From NCBI GenBank assembly GCA_900553525.1, contig USDZ01000016.1, forward strand, positions 1 through 17,042: a stretch of DNA of 17,042 bases, written 5' to 3'. A program made the translations under genes and the position numbers. Below the pieces are notes generated by a model. The model was not told where the DNA came from, made no database searches, and saw only the letters and a program-made list of their open reading frames with translations. Origin of the DNA: an uncultured Oscillospiraceae bacterium (GTDB lineage: Bacteria > Bacillota > Clostridia > Oscillospirales > Acutalibacteraceae). Shown here piece after piece: positions 1-6,544 of this stretch; position 1 is the stretch's first letter; each line of letters starts with the position of its first letter.

Positions 1-136
1 CCTCACATTTGGTTAGTTTCAACTTCTTGTCGCTAAAAATACGTTCAGAATATTTTCTTGCCTTTCCGGCAGCCATCGAAAAAGTCTCTTTCTCATTAAA
101 AGACAAAAAATTAGAAACTGTAAATTGAATCAACAT
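1..136 (-). CDS. AAA15-type ATPase, N-terminal part only (runs off the window start)
   Basis: About 45 codons are visible on the minus strand, starting at an ATG with a GGGAG ribosome site eight bases upstream. The start reads MLIQFTVSNFLSFNEKETFS and continues with a Lys/Arg-rich stretch. This opening (hydrophobic 'I-F-V-N-F-SF-E' strand followed by a short 'S-A-' segment) is typical of AAA15/COG1106 ATPases, SMC/OLD-like P-loop proteins that often occur as restriction or abortive-infection genes. The Walker A motif would lie just beyond the window edge and cannot be seen. A consensus promoter sits directly upstream. The family call rests only on the N-terminus, so the assignment is moderate. 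It was too short for a plain long-ORF scan. Confidence 0.6.
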   Translation of the reverse strand, partial: MLIQFTVSNFLSFNEKETFSMAAGKARKYSERIFSDKKLKLTKCE

Positions 137-168
137 AGCATTCTCTCCCATTTTTAACACGCTAATTT

Positions 169-197
169 ATGTTACACCGAAAAAACGATTTTGTCAA
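169..197 (-). promoter_or_regulatory. Sigma-A promoter for the AAA ATPase gene
   Basis: On the minus strand TTGACA (192-197) and TAACAT (169-174) are separated by exactly 17 bases. The start codon at 136 lies about 30 bases downstream. A 14-bp palindrome, TCAATT-AA-AATTGA (194-207), overlaps the -35 box and could be an operator. Confidence 0.65.
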
Positions 198-267
198 TTA
201 AAATTGATGCTCCGCGTTTCATTCTCTCCAATCGACCGACCTCAAAAACGATTTTTTCGACAAATCA

Positions 268-296
268 TTGACTTTTCCGGGAGAGTATGGTAAAGT
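268..296 (+). promoter_or_regulatory. Sigma-A promoter carrying a CIRCE operator
   Basis: TTGACT (268-273) and TAAAGT (291-296) are spaced by 17 bases and point right. Transcription would begin near position 303, just ahead of the CIRCE element. No heat-shock gene lies downstream. The transcript would enter the IS110 remnant in antisense. Confidence 0.65.
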
Positions 297-307
297 GTCA
301 ATAACGG

Positions 308-332
308 TAGCACTCATGACTACCGAGTGCTA
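308..332. promoter_or_regulatory. CIRCE operator (HrcA-binding heat-shock element)
   Basis: The inverted repeat TAGCACTC-N9-GAGTGCTA (308-315 and 325-332) matches the known CIRCE consensus TTAGCACTC-N9-GAGTGCTAA in all 16 inner arm positions and in the nine-base spacer. Only the outermost base of each arm differs. It lies just after a sigma-A -10 box, which is the usual position for HrcA repression of groESL and dnaK operons. No chaperone gene follows: the only start codon soon after gives a 12-codon ORF (from about 390). The sequence from 333 to 473 otherwise holds no gene I can support. Confidence 0.8.
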
Positions 333-473
333 TCAAAACGATAGAAAGACCTGCTAAGAAAAGTCAAGAAAAACTTTCAAGAGAATGGGCAAAGGAAAAG
401 GGCGCACAAATCTAAGCCGCTGAGCATCTCAAAATTAAAACGGCGGCCAGCCAGATGGTATAGCGCAAGAAAA

Positions 474-774
474 TCAGTCGTGTTCCAGGGAATCCAAGTA
501 GGCTTTCACAGAAGCATAGTAGATGCGCAGGAACTTGTTGGCGGAGGCTATCATGTAGACACGGTATGGCTTGCCTTCAGAGCGTTTCTTGTTCATGAAC
601 TGGTAGACCGGTTCATTCATTGGAGCATGTTGCAGGATGACACCCATCACCAGAAAGAGCGTCCTGCGCAGCGAGGCAGACCCCCGCTTGGAAATGCTGC
701 GGCTGCGGACATCCATTTGGCCGGATTGGTAGGGCGGGGCATCAATGCCCGCAAAGGCCACCAGTGCTTTTTTT
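474..774 (-). pseudogene. IS110-family transposase, C-terminal remnant
   Basis: About 100 codons on the minus strand encode the C-terminal Transposase_20 region of IS110/IS116/IS902 transposases. The diagnostic signature is VAFAGIDAPPYQSG followed by SISKRGSASLRR, then a Tyr/Lys-rich helix and the family's terminal 'A-NK-LR-YYA' segment. Full IS110 transposases are about 400 residues, with an N-terminal RuvC-like DEDD domain. That domain is absent because the reading frame runs into the flanking activator gene near 770. The stop at 474 appears to be the natural end. No complete IS boundary is recognisable, so this is an inactive fragment left by a deletion or rearrangement. Confidence 0.85.
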
Positions 775-1707
775 GAATACGGCGTTCGCTCCCTAATCGC
801 CGTCCCCTTTTCCAAACGGCTGAACCAGGGTTATATCGGCGTAGATAACCCGAAGCGGTACGGCGCAGATCCTGCGTTCCTGTTCATAATCGCTTACGCT
901 GTCGCCCAGGAATTAAATGAAATTAAACTGAATAAGAGCCTGGCGGCCGCAAAGCAAGCGCTGAAGCTTACTGCAGGGGAAGTGCGGATCAACTGCTTTA
1001 ATGGGCTCACGATACATGGCAGCAAGGGAACGCTGTCCGAAAAGGATTTCATTTCTTCCCGCTGCTATACGCTGCTGTCGTATCTTGCGGTGACGGCTGG
1101 GAACCGGGCAACGGCAAATCAGCTTGCACTGATCCTGTGGCCGGATGAGTCCTGTGAGATCCCGATGAAATCCGTGCGGAACATTGCTTACAGGCTTAGA
1201 TCGCTGCTTGGCTATGTTGGGCTGGAGGATTTGGTGGTCTATGCCAACGGCATATTCAGCTTCAATCCGGAAATCAAGGTAGTGACAGATGTGGGGTTAT
1301 TCGAAGAACTATGTGACAGTATCGAGATGGAGAACAATCCGAAAAAGCGGTATCGGCTGTATGAAGCTGCCGTCGGACTGTATTCCGGGAATCTTCTGCC
1401 ACGGTTGTCCGATAATATTTATTTTATCCCGAGTATTACATACTATCAGGGCCTGTATTTCCGGCTCGCCGGCCGGTATATAGAACGCCAGACCGAGTGT
1501 GGCGAGTATGTCTATGCGCACAAGGCGGCCAAAGCCGCACTGGCCTTTGACCCGTTTAACAGTAGCCTGAATATGCACTTGACCATACTGCTCTACCAGC
1601 AATCGGGAGCAGGAACTGCAAATGCCTTTTATACAGGAATCAAGCGGCATCTCACGGAGGCGCATATCCAGAGGATAAAACAAACATGTCCGAATATGAT
1701 TATCTGA
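769..1707 (+). pseudogene. GAF/BTAD (SARP-like) transcriptional activator, N-terminally truncated
   Basis: The frame enters from the IS110 junction. Its first part (RSLIAVPFS...GYIGVDNP) is the C-terminal half of a GAF-type sensor domain. A linker follows, then a winged-helix/OmpR-like DNA-binding region (around codons 85-155 of the open frame, 'LLSYLAVTAGNRATANQLALIL') and a BTAD-like helical region with 'LYEAAVGLYSGNLLP', the SARP signature for this stretch. The 3' end looks intact, stopping at 1707. The original N-terminus and promoter are lost, so this is probably a dead gene, although the DNA-binding half remains open and could be expressed by fusion. The apparent ATG at 745 lies inside transposase DNA and is not trusted. 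Confidence 0.7.
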
Positions 1708-1712
1708 CAGCC

Positions 1713-1742
1713 GGAGGTGAGCCTGAAATGAGACGCGGATGA
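1713..1742 (+). other. Strong ribosome site with a four-codon ORF (gene scar)
   Basis: GGAGGTGA (1713-1720) precedes an ATG at 1728 by seven bases, but the frame closes after MRRG. This looks like the start of a gene whose body has been deleted. It could also be a chance match. Confidence 0.3.
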
Positions 1743-1792
1743 GGCCAAAAATATGTTGCAGATGAGTCGCAGACGAGTCACGAGCTGAGACG

Positions 1793-1851
1793 CCCGCCTG
1801 TTAGTATAGATTTCCGTAGGTTAAAAACGCCGGAAATACAGCGCAGGCGGG
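1793..1851 (+). other. Nested inverted repeat, possible structured RNA
   Basis: An outer perfect 8-bp stem, CCCGCCTG (1793-1800) with CAGGCGGG (1844-1851), encloses an inner 6-bp stem, TTTCCG (1811-1816) with CGGAAA (1831-1836). An intrinsic terminator follows 34 bases later. The layout suits a small RNA or a leader with a terminator, but I cannot match it to a known family. Confidence 0.4.
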
Positions 1852-1884
1852 TGGCTGTCCATGTATGCGAACCATACAACGCAA

Positions 1885-1916
1885 GCCGCCTTCCGGCCGG
1901 GAGGGCGGCATTTTTT
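1885..1916 (+). terminator. Intrinsic terminator
   Basis: A 10-bp GC-rich stem (1885-1894 with 1900-1909, one G-T wobble) with a five-base loop is followed at once by ATTTTTT. It would end any transcript from the activator remnant or the structured element upstream. Confidence 0.8.
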
Positions 1917-2014
1917 CTTATCAGGCTTACGATCAGACCTTACAGGATTTTTGCGGCCATTTTATGCCACCCCACCGAACCGCTGCGATTCAAACCGCCC
2001 CATAGTGCCGCTTT

Positions 2015-2046
2015 GCGCCTACAGCAATCTTGCTGTGGGCGCTTTT
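2015..2046 (+). terminator. Second intrinsic terminator-like hairpin
   Basis: A 13-base arm (2015-2027) can pair with 2030-2042 (one wobble), giving a long hairpin with a tiny loop followed by TTTT. The tail is shorter than in the terminator 100 bases upstream. The sequence between 1917 and 2014 holds no gene I can support. Confidence 0.6.
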
Positions 2047-2084
2047 GCGTATCATGGCGGATTTCATTGCCGAAGTCCATCGGT

Positions 2085-2114
2085 CAATCGTTTTGATTCA
2101 CTCAAAAACGATTG
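2085..2114. promoter_or_regulatory. Inverted repeat directly ahead of the sigma-factor ribosome site
   Basis: CAATCGTTTTGA (2085-2096) and TCAAAAACGATTG (2102-2114) form a dyad with one extra base in the right arm. It ends four bases before the GGAGG ribosome site at 2118. As DNA it could be an operator; as RNA it could limit ribosome access. Confidence 0.5.
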
Positions 2115-2130
2115 ATTGGAGGACAAAGAG

Positions 2131-2601
2131 ATGGATGACAGGCATCCAAAGAGAAGAAAGGACAAGTATAACCCCTATACCCTGTCGATGATCGACGGGA
2201 AATGTTATCTATCTTTCAGGGACGGCCAGGGCGTACCACACAGGCTGGAACTGGATGTGAAGCTCTATGCCGTGTTTGACCGGTTTGAGTTGGACGATCT
2301 CTCCTTCCTTAACGAGCAGGAGAGGCACCTTGACTGGACCGAGCTGAACGAAGAGCTGCTGAGCCGTCGTTCGGCACAGGAGCCGGCCCCGGTGGAGGAC
2401 GCCGTCTATGAATCCATGCAGACGCAGGCGCTCCGGGAGGGCGTCAACCAGCTGCCGGAAGTCCAGAAAAGAAGGCTGCAGATGTATTTCTTTGACGGGC
2501 TTACCTATGAGGAGATTGCGGTGCGGGAAGGGTGCAGCTATCAGGCGGTACAGAAGTCCATAGCGGCAGCTCTGAAAAAAATCCGGAAATTTCTGAAATA
2601 G
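2131..2601 (+). CDS. Sigma-70 family protein with region 4 only, integrative-element type
   Basis: The product is 156 residues from the ATG at 2131, which has GGAGG eight bases upstream. A TTG start at 2116 is in frame but includes that ribosome site, so it is rejected. The C-terminal third (about 102-154) is a sigma region-4 helix-turn-helix: 'LPEVQKRRLQMYFFDGLTYEEIA' followed by 'SYQAVQKSIAAALKKIRKF'. The N-terminal part (NPYTLSMIDGKCYLSFRDG) is typical of small sigma-like proteins carried by Firmicute conjugative and integrative elements. No region 2 is seen, so core binding and promoter melting are doubtful and it may act as a DNA-binding regulator. No integrase or transfer genes are visible nearby. 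A bidirectional terminator follows. Confidence 0.8.
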   Translation: MDDRHPKRRKDKYNPYTLSMIDGKCYLSFRDGQGVPHRLELDVKLYAVFDRFELDDLSFLNEQERHLDWTELNEELLSRRSAQEPAPVEDAVYESMQTQALREGVNQLPEVQKRRLQMYFFDGLTYEEIAVREGCSYQAVQKSIAAALKKIRKFLK

Positions 2602-2688
2602 AGGGTTGAGTTTTGTGTGGAAGGGGAAAGCGAACAAATGAAGCCAAACCCGAGGCTCCCTCTCGTTTGAAAAACGAATATAAATAAA

Positions 2689-2748
2689 CCGGGCGTTCCC
2701 TGCTTACGCGGCCTTAGCTGCATACAAGCAAGGAACGCCCGGCTTTTT
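2689..2748. terminator. Bidirectional terminator between convergent genes
   Basis: Arms 2689-2705 and 2726-2742 pair at 16 of 17 positions around a 20-base loop. CTTTTT follows on the plus strand, and on the minus strand the stem is followed by TTTATTTATATT. It therefore serves both the sigma-like gene (plus) and the lipoprotein gene (minus). Confidence 0.85.
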
Positions 2749-2760
2749 CGATCTGCCTTT

Positions 2761-3210
2761 TTACTCCATCGCTTCCCTGTATTCCGGATATGTTTCCTGA
2801 ATTTTCCGCGCCAGATCCCAGATCTCCTCGTCGCCGGAAAGCACATAGGATGTTCCGCCGGCGCCATGGAACCGGTTTTCATCAAACCAGAAGAGGCAGG
2901 TATCCCCATCCGCTGTCTCAAACTCCAGGATACGGCTGTCTGTAGAGCCGCTGAAAGCTTTGGATACAATGGTCGTTTCCCGTAATGCCTGCAGGATTTC
3001 GGAGATGATTTCTTCATCCGTCGTTTCGTAGCGTCCCAGGATGTTATCGTTGTGATGATAGGTAAGCGCGACCGGCAGCTCTTCCAGCGACTGATCCAGA
3101 AATTCCTGCTGGCTTTCGGTGCAATAGGCCCGAAGCGATGTGTCTTTTGGGGAACACCCCGCCAGTACGCACAATAATACCAGCAAAACAGCAATTTTAA
3201 TCCTCTTCAT
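2761..3210 (-). CDS. Small lipoprotein, paralogue of the one at 5999
   Basis: A 149-residue protein begins with a signal peptide ending in the lipobox LAGC, so Cys19 would be lipidated and the protein displayed on the outer face of the membrane. The mature part (about 125 residues) is soluble, with 'AYCTE-Q', 'EELPV-L--HH', 'ILQALR' and 'FWFD--RF' segments. I do not recognise a named family. A hand alignment with the lipoprotein at 5999-6508 gives roughly half identical positions over the whole mature region without gaps, so the two are clear paralogues. The gene starts 19 bases after the LuxR-type regulator stop, with an AAAGGG ribosome site, and is probably cotranscribed with it. A partner, sensor-input or decoy role is inference. 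Confidence 0.8.
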   Translation of the reverse strand: MKRIKIAVLLVLLCVLAGCSPKDTSLRAYCTESQQEFLDQSLEELPVALTYHHNDNILGRYETTDEEIISEILQALRETTIVSKAFSGSTDSRILEFETADGDTCLFWFDENRFHGAGGTSYVLSGDEEIWDLARKIQETYPEYREAME

Positions 3211-3229
3211 CCGAATCCCTTTCTGACTG

Positions 3230-4672
3230 TCATAGCCTGCGCTGTTTTTCTATGTAGAGCTGGTACAATCCCATGCGTGATTTTACACCCGCTTTCTCAT
3301 AGATCGCCGCGATATGCCGCTGACAGGTTCGCCGGGATAGATACAGTCCATCTGCGATCTCCTGAATACTTTCCTCTGAATTGACCAGCTTGTCAAATAC
3401 TTCGGTTTCCTTGGGCGTAAGGATAAACAGCTCCGACAAAAGACGGAACGCTTCCTGAGGGTCCAGGTCTGTCGGGATATCCTTGGGGGTGCCGGATGAA
3501 ACCGGCATCCAGGCTGTATAAAGATAGATGACTACGCTGACGGCCACAAACAGGACCAGTGCCAGAATGATGGATGCCATGCCATTGCTGTCAGAAACAA
3601 GCAACGCTACAGAGGCGTTGGTAAGCAAAGCGGCGCTCACGTTATTCATGGCGCGCCCCATACCGGCCCACAGCGCTGGCGTGGGCATATGGCGGGCAAA
3701 ATCCAGAAAGCTGGTGGTGAAGAATACCACAAAAAATCCAGCCGAAAGATAAAATACGATCAGGCCGATCAAAAACGGGCCGCCCAGCTTGAGTACTACC
3801 ACACAGATGACGGACATCAGCATGACGCAGTACATCATCATGGCCATAAATTTCCGCTTTCGGATATCAAAAAGAAAGCCGGCAGAAAGGCCGCTTACCG
3901 CCAGCAAAAGCCGCGGCCATTGCCCGATGTCAGTGCCTGCTGCATGATGCATGGTGACCGCGTTGTCCAGCGTACTGAAGATACATGCCATCAGGATGAC
4001 AAGCAGTGCAAGGAGTCCGCCGGCGGCGATCTTCTTTCGGGTTCCCTTCCCATCATCCTCTATGGCGGGGGACTGGAGTTCTTCCGCTTCTGCGTTTTCC
4101 TGGCGGCAAAGCCTTTCTGCCTTCAGCAACAGCGCTAACGCTACAAGGGCAAAGAGTGAAAGTATCAAGGCTTCCGCAGTTTCCAGATCCACAAGATTGT
4201 TATTTAGAAACTGCAGGAAGATCCCAAGGGCATAGGAGACACCAACCATACGCGCCAGATGGGTGCGATCCCTCGCCAGTTTGAAAAACAGGTAGTGGGC
4301 CGCGCTTCCCAATATCCCCAGAAACAGGAACAATGCCATTCCGGAGAGCAGAGTGGACGAATAAGAAACATGTTTTTGAACCAAAAAATTGCATACTGCC
4401 GCTGCTAGTGCAAGGATAAAAAGTCCAACGATTTGTACCCGCCTTTTCAAAAAGCGATGAAACAGCGGATAGAGCAAAAAACCGACAGCGCTTATTCCTA
4501 ACGCGTAGTTTTGCGCAATCACCGTTTTTTCTTCCCCTGCCGTAAGCGAGATCATATTCACATATAGGTACTCGGCTCCAAGAAATAGAAAAGTAAAAAC
4601 ACTAAGCAGCAGAATCGCATAAATGGATTTTGGATTTGTGAAGCTTTTCTTTATTATTACCATACGTCCCAT
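3230..4672 (-). CDS. Membrane-integrated LuxR-type transcriptional regulator (MFS-like, about 12 TM)
   Basis: The product is 480 residues from the ATG at 4672 (MGRMVIIKK). An AAAGGGAG site lies close upstream, and an alternative ATG is at 4663. The longer frame back to 4792 crosses the promoter and is rejected. About 350 residues form many hydrophobic helices in a transporter-like arrangement, with a charged central loop around 'EELQSPAIEDDGKG'. The last 63 residues (about 418-480) are a LuxR/GerE helix-turn-helix: 'LTPKETEVFDKLV', 'IQEIADGLYLSRRTCQRHI', 'GVKSR'. Such fused membrane HTH proteins are common in gut Actinobacteria and Clostridia and are thought to sense a ligand at the membrane. 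It is the only classical transcription activator here and so the best candidate for the shared operators at 5605-6623. Confidence 0.85.
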   Translation of the reverse strand: MGRMVIIKKSFTNPKSIYAILLLSVFTFLFLGAEYLYVNMISLTAGEEKTVIAQNYALGISAVGFLLYPLFHRFLKRRVQIVGLFILALAAAVCNFLVQKHVSYSSTLLSGMALFLFLGILGSAAHYLFFKLARDRTHLARMVGVSYALGIFLQFLNNNLVDLETAEALILSLFALVALALLLKAERLCRQENAEAEELQSPAIEDDGKGTRKKIAAGGLLALLVILMACIFSTLDNAVTMHHAAGTDIGQWPRLLLAVSGLSAGFLFDIRKRKFMAMMMYCVMLMSVICVVVLKLGGPFLIGLIVFYLSAGFFVVFFTTSFLDFARHMPTPALWAGMGRAMNNVSAALLTNASVALLVSDSNGMASIILALVLFVAVSVVIYLYTAWMPVSSGTPKDIPTDLDPQEAFRLLSELFILTPKETEVFDKLVNSEESIQEIADGLYLSRRTCQRHIAAIYEKAGVKSRMGLYQLYIEKQRRL

Positions 4673-4709
4673 TCCACTCCCTTTCTCCGCAATGGTACAG
4701 CTATAGATT

Positions 4710-4738
4710 ATTATACTATAAACGGCATGGATTTTCAA
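4710..4738 (-). promoter_or_regulatory. Consensus sigma-A promoter for the LuxR-type regulator
   Basis: On the minus strand TTGAAA (4733-4738) and a perfect TATAAT (4710-4715) are 17 bases apart, followed about 30 bases later by the ribosome site. It lacks the GGCGC operator pair, so the regulator appears to be made constitutively at a good level. Confidence 0.8.
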
Positions 4739-4900
4739 CGATTTCGGTCGGTTAGAGACTTTTTTTCGCTGACGTTTTTGCGGAATATACAATCCTTCCT
4801 GTTTGACCTAAACCAGGGATTCTCCTGGATAAAACCGTATATTTTTGGAGCTGCGTTCCGCATCCGGGAACTACCGGTTTTTTGCGCCCGCACATGCCGT

Positions 4901-4933
4901 TTTACCGCAGCCACACGGTGCAGCCGCGGTAAA
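4901..4933. other. Dyad symmetry downstream of the membrane-protein gene
   Basis: TTTACCGC (4901-4908) and GCGGTAAA (4926-4933) form a perfect 8-bp inverted repeat with a 17-base interior. It lies about 30 bases past the stop of the minus-strand membrane protein. No U-tract follows on either strand, so it is a weak terminator candidate, an mRNA end-protecting hairpin or a binding site. Nothing else is supported between 4739 and 4963. Confidence 0.35.
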
Positions 4934-4963
4934 CAAGGAAATATCCTGAATGAGAGAAGCTGT

Positions 4964-5479
4964 CTAGTAGGTGATATTGTGGACGTAAAAATAAATCAGC
5001 AGGCCACCCAGCCCAGCGCCGCTTATCAGGCTTGCCCACGTCCAGAATAAAGACAGCAGAAGCCCCAGGAAAATAAACACGCAGAACACCACGACAAAAG
5101 CGTCTCTCTGGAAGAGCATGATGAATTTGATACAGGCGATCACAACCCCTGCCATCATAACGAGAGCCCCAAGAAGAGCCAGAACAAAAACGTACACCCC
5201 CGCCATCTGGAGAATTGAGATCAGGACATTAAAACCAAGACCTATCCCCGCGATCAGGCTGCCTACTTTGATGAGGCTGTCACGGGAAGCGCTGAACGCG
5301 CCAAAGAAATAGGTTGCGATTAACCCGTTGGAGCCAATGAGCAGCATGTTTACAATAATGACCCATTCCGCGCTTATGTAGTACGATGTGGAAACTGCCA
5401 AGCTGATAATAGCGGTGAGAACAGTGAGGAACCCCCCGATGGCGCCAATGAGATGGTACGGCCTTAACCTTGCATACAT
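4964..5479 (-). CDS. Multi-spanning membrane protein of unknown function (about 6 TM)
   Basis: The 171-residue product starts at the ATG at 5479 (MYARLRPYHL), which has AAAGGGG nine bases upstream. The in-frame ATG at 5566 has no ribosome site and would sit almost at the predicted transcript start. Hydrophobic helices fall at about 9-31, 37-59, 69-91, 93-122, 126-147 and 150-167, with short loops and no enzymatic motif. The only charged loop is around 'SASRDSLIK' (63-70). I do not recognise the family. Its promoter carries the same palindrome pair as the second lipoprotein and the FHA operon, so it is probably a regulon member working at the membrane with the signalling proteins. Confidence 0.75.
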   Translation of the reverse strand: MYARLRPYHLIGAIGGFLTVLTAIISLAVSTSYYISAEWVIIVNMLLIGSNGLIATYFFGAFSASRDSLIKVGSLIAGIGLGFNVLISILQMAGVYVFVLALLGALVMMAGVVIACIKFIMLFQRDAFVVVFCVFIFLGLLLSLFWTWASLISGAGLGGLLIYFYVHNITY

Positions 5480-5584
5480 ACGATATATCCCCTTTCTGAT
5501 CCTGCGTTCCGAAAAGGCCAGCTGAAGCTTTTTGGACATTCTGTGTCTTGGCCGACCTTCCATCATGCGAACTTTTCGTTTTTT

Positions 5585-5661
5585 ATCATAGCAGGAAGCC
5601 GGTGTTTTTGATAGGCCGCTTTAGCGCCAAACTAAAAAAACACTGTGGCGCACCTGCGCCA
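5585..5661 (-). promoter_or_regulatory. Operator-promoter copy C (for the membrane protein)
   Basis: Read on the minus strand: palindrome TGGCGCAGGTGCGCCA (5661-5646), a second site TTGGCGCTAAAGCGGCCT 32 bases on (its GGCGC starts at 5628) and a -10 box TATGAT (5590-5585) 38 bases after that. The -35 region is poor (TATCAA), as expected for an activator-dependent promoter. Confidence 0.75.
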
Positions 5662-5706
5662 TTTTGAGAAACGAAGCTTTGGAGCCAGAAAATTGAGGCC
5701 ATCCAC

Positions 5707-5741
5707 CCTGTATAGAGTGTAACACTTCTTAAGTTTACAGG
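5707..5741. promoter_or_regulatory. Overlapping dyads at the centre of the divergent intergenic region
   Basis: CCTGTA (5707-5712) pairs with TACAGG (5736-5741). Inside it, AGTGT-A-ACACT (5716-5726) is a perfect palindrome. It lies about midway between the two divergent operator-promoters and differs in sequence from their sites, so it may bind a different regulator. Confidence 0.4.
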
Positions 5742-5819
5742 ATGTAACAGGCCGCTGTCATGATCGGCAATCCCTTTTGCACAATCAAGGTGTTTTGGAA
5801 TTTTCACACAAAAAATAGA

Positions 5820-5897
5820 TTGGCGCAGGTGCGCCATGCGTTTTTTGATAAATTGGCGCGAAAGCGGCCTGCACAGATCCTTAAAAAACGATACAGT
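5820..5897 (+). promoter_or_regulatory. Operator-promoter copy A (for the second lipoprotein)
   Basis: TGGCGCAGGTGCGCCA (5821-5836) is identical in copies A, B and C. The second site TTGGCGCGAAAGCGGCCT has its GGCGC at 5855, 33 bases downstream, and the -10 box TACAGT (5892-5897) starts 37 bases later. No good -35 box is seen. The predicted leader is about 95 bases. Confidence 0.75.
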
Positions 5898-5998
5898 AAA
5901 ACCATAAAAGGACAAAAAAAGAGTTTGGATCGCCTTTGGCGTTACAGGCCGAGCAGCAAAGCGATTCATGAGACCAGGACAGAAGAAAGGAGGCACGA

Positions 5999-6508
5999 AT
6001 GAAAAAAAGAGGGGCAGCGGCACTTCTGGCAGCCATCTGTTTGCTGGCGGGGTGTGCAGCATCAGATCCTGCGCTTCCGGCAGAGACTCCGACCCCGACA
6101 GAGACTTCGTCCCCGGCATACCAAGGGGACTCCCTTTTTGCTTACTGCACCGAAAAGCAGCGGGAGCTTTTGGAGCTGCCCCATGAGGAACTGCCGGTGG
6201 AACTGATCTTTCACCATTGGACGGAGACGGCGGCGGACTACGAGACAAGGGACGAAACGGTGATCGCCGGGGTCTTGCAGGCGCTGCGGGATGTGTCGGT
6301 GGAATCCGAGTCACCCATCGTCTCTACAGATACCCGGGGGCTTACATTTGTGACGGCGCAAGGGGATACCTACAGTTTCTGGTTTGATAAACGCCGGTTC
6401 GAAGGGGTGGATGGCAGGTGCTATGTCCTTTCCGAAGATGAAAAGCTTTGGGAATTGGTGTGGGGGATTCGGGCGGCAGACCCAGACTATCAGGATCTGA
6501 TGAGATAA
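5999..6508 (+). CDS. Small lipoprotein, paralogue of the one at 2761
   Basis: The 169-residue product starts at an ATG with AAAGGAGG five bases upstream. The signal peptide ends in LLAGC with lipidated Cys19. A Pro/Thr-rich tether follows (about 22-42, 'ETPTPTETSSP'), long enough to hold the domain away from the membrane. The soluble domain has the same marks as its paralogue: 'AYCTEKQ', 'EELPVELIFHH', 'VLQALR', 'FWFDKRRF', 'YVLSEDE'. The paralogue lacks the tether. No catalytic motif is evident and the family is unrecognised. It stands alone behind operator copy A, about 185 bases before the FHA operon, with no clear terminator between, so read-through is possible. An extracellular ligand- or protein-binding role is inferred. 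Confidence 0.8.
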   Translation: MKKRGAAALLAAICLLAGCAASDPALPAETPTPTETSSPAYQGDSLFAYCTEKQRELLELPHEELPVELIFHHWTETAADYETRDETVIAGVLQALRDVSVESESPIVSTDTRGLTFVTAQGDTYSFWFDKRRFEGVDGRCYVLSEDEKLWELVWGIRAADPDYQDLMR

Positions 6509-6544
6509 GCGGTATTTCCCCATGATTTCTGCGAAAAATGCGGA

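Noticed and set aside
268..332. Bridge-RNA region of the IS110 element
   Set aside because: The inverted repeat fits CIRCE in both sequence and spacing, and the promoter runs opposite to the transposase.
1758..1785. Resemblance to a hammerhead ribozyme core (GATGAGTC ... GACGA)
   Set aside because: The invariant CUGANGA is altered (CAGATGA) and the required GAAA is GAGT, so the catalytic core is not met.
2541..3194. 217-codon minus-strand frame
   Set aside because: It is the shifted frame of the lipoprotein gene, passes through the terminator, and lacks the lipobox-domain pattern conserved in the paralogue.
4673..4792. Forty-codon N-terminal extension of the LuxR-type regulator
   Set aside because: It would start upstream of the consensus promoter at 4710-4738, so it cannot be in that transcript.
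5586..6314. 242-codon minus-strand frame across the divergent intergenic region
   Set aside because: It overlaps two operator-promoters and the second lipoprotein in antisense, and its Pro/Arg-rich start looks non-coding.
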